In this document: positions 5,750 to 7,803 of the stretch, piece after piece
How the letters are laid out: the number at the start of each line of letters is the position of its first letter
Numbering within the stretch: the stretch's first letter is position 1
NCBI GenBank assembly: GCA_030460725.1
Contig: JAKECL010000067.1
Span: 1-7,803 of the forward strand
Reading direction: 5' to 3'
Source of the DNA: Propionibacterium sp.
GTDB taxonomy: Bacteria; Actinomycetota; Actinomycetes; Actinomycetales; Actinomycetaceae
Length of the DNA stretch: 7,803 bases
Notes under the pieces: model-generated
Seen by the model: only the letters and a program-made list of their open reading frames with translations
The model's database searches: none
Told to the model about the DNA's origin: nothing
Translations under genes and position numbers: made by a program

Positions 5750-6607
5750 TCACCCGGCGAGTGCGGCCACCAACCGATCGGTGGCCGCCGGCCCGCCCTC
5801 GCGCAGGAAGAGCGAGGGCTCGACCAGTTCAACCTCCATCACGCAGAATTGCCCCGCATCGTCTCGGACCAGGTCGATGCGGGCATAGGTGGGAGTGCCC
5901 AGACGGGAGCGGACCACCTCGAGGGCTGCGCGGGCGACGTCGATCTGCGCCGCCTCGGCACGGTACGCCCTGGTGGACTCGGGGGCGAAGAGCCCACCCA
6001 GGGTCCGCGCCCGCGGCAGGTCGACATGTTTGTTGGCGCAATGGCTGAAGACCCCGTCGAAGAACACCATGGGCCACTCGCCCTCCGTGGCGACCGAGCC
6101 CAGGTGAGGTTGGACCAGTGCCACCTTCCCCGCCGCGTGCAGCGCGGCGATGTGGGCAAGGGCGCCCCCCTGCTGATCCGCACCGTAGGAGGCGGCCTCC
6201 TGGCTGCCGGCCCCCACGGCCGGCTTCACCACGAAGTCCCCTTCGGGGAACACGCTCTGCTCACCCGGAGCGATGTAGACGGTCGGCGTGATGGGCACAC
6301 CAGCGCCCTCCAGGTCAGCGAGGTAGTGCTTGTCCAGGCTCCAGCGCACCAGGGCCAGTGGATTGACCAGTTCCGTGAGCCCGTCCACCTCATCGAGCCA
6401 CGTGAGGAAGGCATCCAGGTGGCGGTGGTAGTCCCAGGTCGAACGCAGCACGGCACGGTCGAAGCGCGACCAGTCGACCTCCGGGTCGTCCCAGCACACG
6501 ACCTCCGTCTCCACCCCCGCCCTCGCCAGTGCCGCCAGTGCGAGCGGCTCGTCCTCGTCCTGTCCGCGAGCCTCCCGGGCGGACACCCATGCCAGTGGCT
6601 GAACCAT
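5750..6607 (-). CDS. ATP-grasp domain ligase-like protein
   Basis: A 285-residue protein of the ATP-grasp superfamily, whose members activate a carboxylate as acyl phosphate and join it to an amine. An N-terminal pre-ATP-grasp domain (1-85) contains VLRSTWDYHRHLDAFLTWLD (53-72). NPLALVRWSLDKHYLADLEGAG follows (82-103), then GVPITPTVY (103-111) and the ATP-lysine strand FVVKPAVGAGSQ with Lys128 (125-136). VQPHL (165-169) and GEWPMVFFDGVFSH (176-189) lead to metal-binding ARIDLVRD (242-249) and MEVELVEPSLFL (257-268), with Glu258 and Glu260. All core positions look intact. The pattern resembles actinobacterial proteins often named after DcsG (D-cycloserine synthetase), but that name is by distant similarity only. 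ATG 6607 follows TAGCAT by 6 nt, suggesting a leaderless mRNA. The gene is divergent, 38 bp away, from a DMT transporter. The substrate is unknown. Confidence 0.85.
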   Translation of the reverse strand: MVQPLAWVSAREARGQDEDEPLALAALARAGVETEVVCWDDPEVDWSRFDRAVLRSTWDYHRHLDAFLTWLDEVDGLTELVNPLALVRWSLDKHYLADLEGAGVPITPTVYIAPGEQSVFPEGDFVVKPAVGAGSQEAASYGADQQGGALAHIAALHAAGKVALVQPHLGSVATEGEWPMVFFDGVFSHCANKHVDLPRARTLGGLFAPESTRAYRAEAAQIDVARAALEVVRSRLGTPTYARIDLVRDDAGQFCVMEVELVEPSLFLREGGPAATDRLVAALAG

Positions 6608-6613
6608 GGCGAC

Positions 6614-6619
6614 ATGCTA
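6614..6619 (-). promoter_or_regulatory. -10 element for leaderless ATP-grasp transcript
   Basis: On the minus strand TAGCAT (TANNNT) ends exactly 6 nt before ATG 6607, and no ribosome site is present. A partial -35 (AGAACA, 6642-6637) lies at 17-nt spacing. It would overlap the start region of the divergent transporter gene, so the two promoters occupy the same few dozen bases. Confidence 0.5.
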
Positions 6620-6633
6620 TCGGTGAGGCGTGC

Positions 6634-6639
6634 GACTGT
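6634..6639 (+). promoter_or_regulatory. Possible -10 element for leaderless EamA transporter transcript
   Basis: GACTGT, a weak TANNNT match, ends 6 nt before the GTG start at 6646. GCGACA at 6609-6614 resembles a -35 but the 19-nt spacing is long. No Shine-Dalgarno sequence lies in front of the GTG; the nearest purine run, GTGAGG (6623-6628), is too far away. Confidence 0.3.
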
Positions 6640-6645
6640 TCTCGG

Positions 6646-7569
6646 GTGTTCCCGACGCTCGCGGTCCTGCTCGCCGCACTGTGTTTCTCCACCACCGGCA
6701 CGGCACAAGCCCTCGCCGGGGTGGATGCGTCTGCCCTGTCCGTGGGCGCTTCGCGCCTCCTGGTCGGAGGAAGCGTGCTCGGCATCGTGGCGCTGGTCGA
6801 CGCGCGCAGGGGGAGCAGGCGCGAGGAGTCCACGAGGACGACCCGACATGCGCTGCCGACCTGGCTGGTCATCGCGCTGGGCATGCTCGGTGTGCTCGCC
6901 TACCAGCCCCTCTTCTTCGCGGGAACGCGCCTGAATGGCGTCGCAGTCGGCACGGTCCTCACCCTCGGATCGTCTCCGGTCACCACCGGAATCCTCGACG
7001 CCCTCCTCAGGCGTCGGCTTCCTTCCCTGCGGTGGCTCGTTGCCACGCTGGTCGCCGTGGTGGGGGTGCTCCTCGTGTCGGGGATCCTCGGTGCCGCACG
7101 GGGAGGGCTCGTCTTCACTCCTGCGGGCGTGTCGACCTCGTTGGGGGCGGGTGCGGCCTACGCGCTGCTCACCGTGTCCAGCAAGCTGCTGCTCGATCGC
7201 TCCTGGGACTCGCGCCAGGCCATGGGATCCATCTTCGGGATCGCTGCCCTCCTGAGCGTCCCGGTGATCCTGGCGACGGCAGACGGCTGGCTTGTCACAT
7301 GGGAGGGCCTCGCACTGGCCCTGTGGCTCGGAATCATCACCACTGCCGGCGCCTACCTGTTGTTCGGATGGGGCCTCCAGCACCTTGCCCCCACCACGGT
7401 TGCGACGCTCTCCCTGGCTGAACCCCTCGGAGCGGCCCTGCTCGGCGTGCTCGTCCTGGGCGAACGCCTGTCCCCATCCGTCCTGAGCGGTATCGCCGTC
7501 ATCGTGGTCGCACTCATGTTGCTGGCAGGGACGACACATCCCCGGGGAGCTTCCGACTCGGGCAGATGA
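6646..7569 (+). CDS. EamA/DMT family transporter, ten transmembrane helices
   Basis: A 307-residue inner-membrane protein of the drug/metabolite transporter superfamily, likely exporting a small metabolite or amino-acid-like compound. Two EamA halves are visible. The first covers residues 1-147 and begins LAVLLAALCFSTTGTAQAL (5-23). The second covers 160-295. Hydrophobic spans fall near 3-20, 31-51, 72-92, 99-119, 128-147, 160-180, 192-210, 220-240, 246-268 and 276-294. Family signatures include YQPLFFAG (86-93), TVLTLGSSPV (103-112) and, in the second half, LAEPLGAALLGVLVLGERLS (257-276). GTG 6646 was chosen because the first helix starts right after it and a -10-like element precedes it. 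The open frame extends back to 6529, but that part is antisense to the ATP-grasp gene and lacks membrane character. The divergent ATP-grasp gene suggests a synthesis-export pair, which is inference. Confidence 0.92.
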   Translation: MFPTLAVLLAALCFSTTGTAQALAGVDASALSVGASRLLVGGSVLGIVALVDARRGSRREESTRTTRHALPTWLVIALGMLGVLAYQPLFFAGTRLNGVAVGTVLTLGSSPVTTGILDALLRRRLPSLRWLVATLVAVVGVLLVSGILGAARGGLVFTPAGVSTSLGAGAAYALLTVSSKLLLDRSWDSRQAMGSIFGIAALLSVPVILATADGWLVTWEGLALALWLGIITTAGAYLLFGWGLQHLAPTTVATLSLAEPLGAALLGVLVLGERLSPSVLSGIAVIVVALMLLAGTTHPRGASDSGR

Positions 7570-7787
7570 AAGCGACGGACCTCACGCCCCGGCCCGTCGG
7601 GACACAGGGGGACGCGAGTGCCCGCGCCCTGGTCGCTGTCAGCAGAGCGGTGTCTGCGCACCGAGCGGCATCGAGGGCACCCACAGTGCGGGGAGGACGG
7701 GACGGGGCGAGCGCCGAGTTTCGCCAGGACGGGCTCTCGGACGACTTTCACCACATCGGCCACAATCCTCATGGCAGGGGTTCGAGT
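7570..7787. other. Short region without a supported gene
   Basis: After the transporter stop several frames stay open on both strands. These include one beginning ATGA at 7566 on + and a 139-codon frame on - starting at 7772. Their third-position GC is only about 72-76% by hand count, their products are Arg/Pro/Ser-rich, and none shows a family motif. I treat the stretch as spacer and leader for the gene that seems to begin at 7788. No clear terminator for the transporter gene is visible. Confidence 0.5.
7738..7766 (+). promoter_or_regulatory. Candidate promoter for a gene starting at 7788
   Basis: CGGACG (7738-7743) and CACAAT (7761-7766) are spaced by 17 nt and match the -35 and -10 consensus at three and four positions. 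A start of transcription near 7773 would give a leader of about 15 nt containing the AGGGG ribosome site before ATG 7788. Confidence 0.3.
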
Positions 7788-7803
7788 ATGAGCACTTGGG
7801 TGG
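7788..7803 (+). CDS. Possible start of an unidentified gene (partial)
   Basis: ATG 7788 is preceded by AGGGG (7776-7780) with a 7-nt gap, a good Shine-Dalgarno arrangement, and opens a frame reading MSTWV to the window edge. Only five codons are visible, so no function can be proposed. A chance ribosome site in purine-rich DNA is the alternative. Confidence 0.35.

Noticed and set aside
4504..5832. A 442-codon - strand open frame
   Set aside because: It is antisense to the aldo/keto reductase, whose tetrad and family blocks are intact. The frame is open because of third-position GC bias. Its distal end contributes only the first short piece of the DUF222 remnant.
6226..7539. A 437-codon - strand open frame rich in Gln, Glu, Gly and Arg
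   Set aside because: It is antisense to the EamA transporter and shifted against the ATP-grasp gene, both well supported. Its composition is that of a shadow frame.
7353..7772. A 139-codon - strand frame starting at 7772 with a Cys-containing CGCPRC segment
   Set aside because: About half is antisense to the transporter, the rest has weak third-position GC bias (about 72% by hand count), there is no ribosome site, and no family is recognisable.
7771..7795. GGTTCGAGT near the right edge, which recalls a tRNA T-loop
   Set aside because: The flanking bases cannot form the required 5-bp T-stem, and no acceptor or anticodon arm is visible nearby.

Overview
The window is dense, high-GC DNA (about 70% by eye) with strong G/C preference at third codon positions. 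Several genes have Mycobacterium-like relatives: a CFP29-type encapsulin and an Ada/AlkA fusion followed by ogt. This points to an actinobacterial chromosome. The genus cannot be fixed from sequence alone. A decayed DUF222/HNH-type gene, a family very common in Actinobacteria, agrees with this.

Layout from left to right. (1) 1-901, + strand: the last 16 codons of an encapsulin cargo protein, ending in a clear cargo-loading peptide, overlap (ATGA) the start of a family 1 encapsulin shell gene. Together they encode a protein nanocompartment. By family precedent the cargo is probably a dye-decolorising peroxidase, but its body lies outside the window. (2) 862-3011, - strand: an alkylation-repair operon. 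An Ada-type sensor/AraC regulator fused to an AlkA glycosylase is translationally coupled (ATGA) to an O6-alkylguanine-DNA methyltransferase. The methyltransferase 3' end overlaps the encapsulin 3' end by 40 bp, tail to tail. (3) 3012-3218: a short spacer holding a hexanucleotide tandem repeat and a 7+7 bp inverted repeat. (4) 3219-4025, - strand: an NfsA/FRP-type FMN-dependent nitroreductase, with a possible overlapping upstream small ORF. (5) 4026-4701: a gene-poor stretch containing the remnant of a DUF222/HNH-type gene spread over three reading frames. (6) 4702-5697, + strand: an aldo/keto reductase with an intact catalytic tetrad. (7) 5698-5749: a hairpin between convergent genes. (8) 5750-6607, - strand: an ATP-grasp ligase-like protein, divergent over only 38 bp from (9) 6646-7569, + strand: a ten-helix EamA/DMT transporter. 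(10) 7570-7803: mostly non-coding, with a possible start of a further + strand gene at 7788.

A redox and DNA-damage theme runs through the left two thirds: nanocompartment, alkylation repair, nitroreductase and aldo/keto reductase. Nothing in the sequence shows that these units are co-regulated. Three or four genes lack a Shine-Dalgarno sequence and have a TANNNT-like hexamer exactly 6 nt before the start codon, which suggests leaderless transcripts. The most unusual items are the N-terminally extended encapsulin, the tandem repeat upstream of the repair operon, and the tightly divergent ligase/transporter pair. I found no convincing wholly new system.
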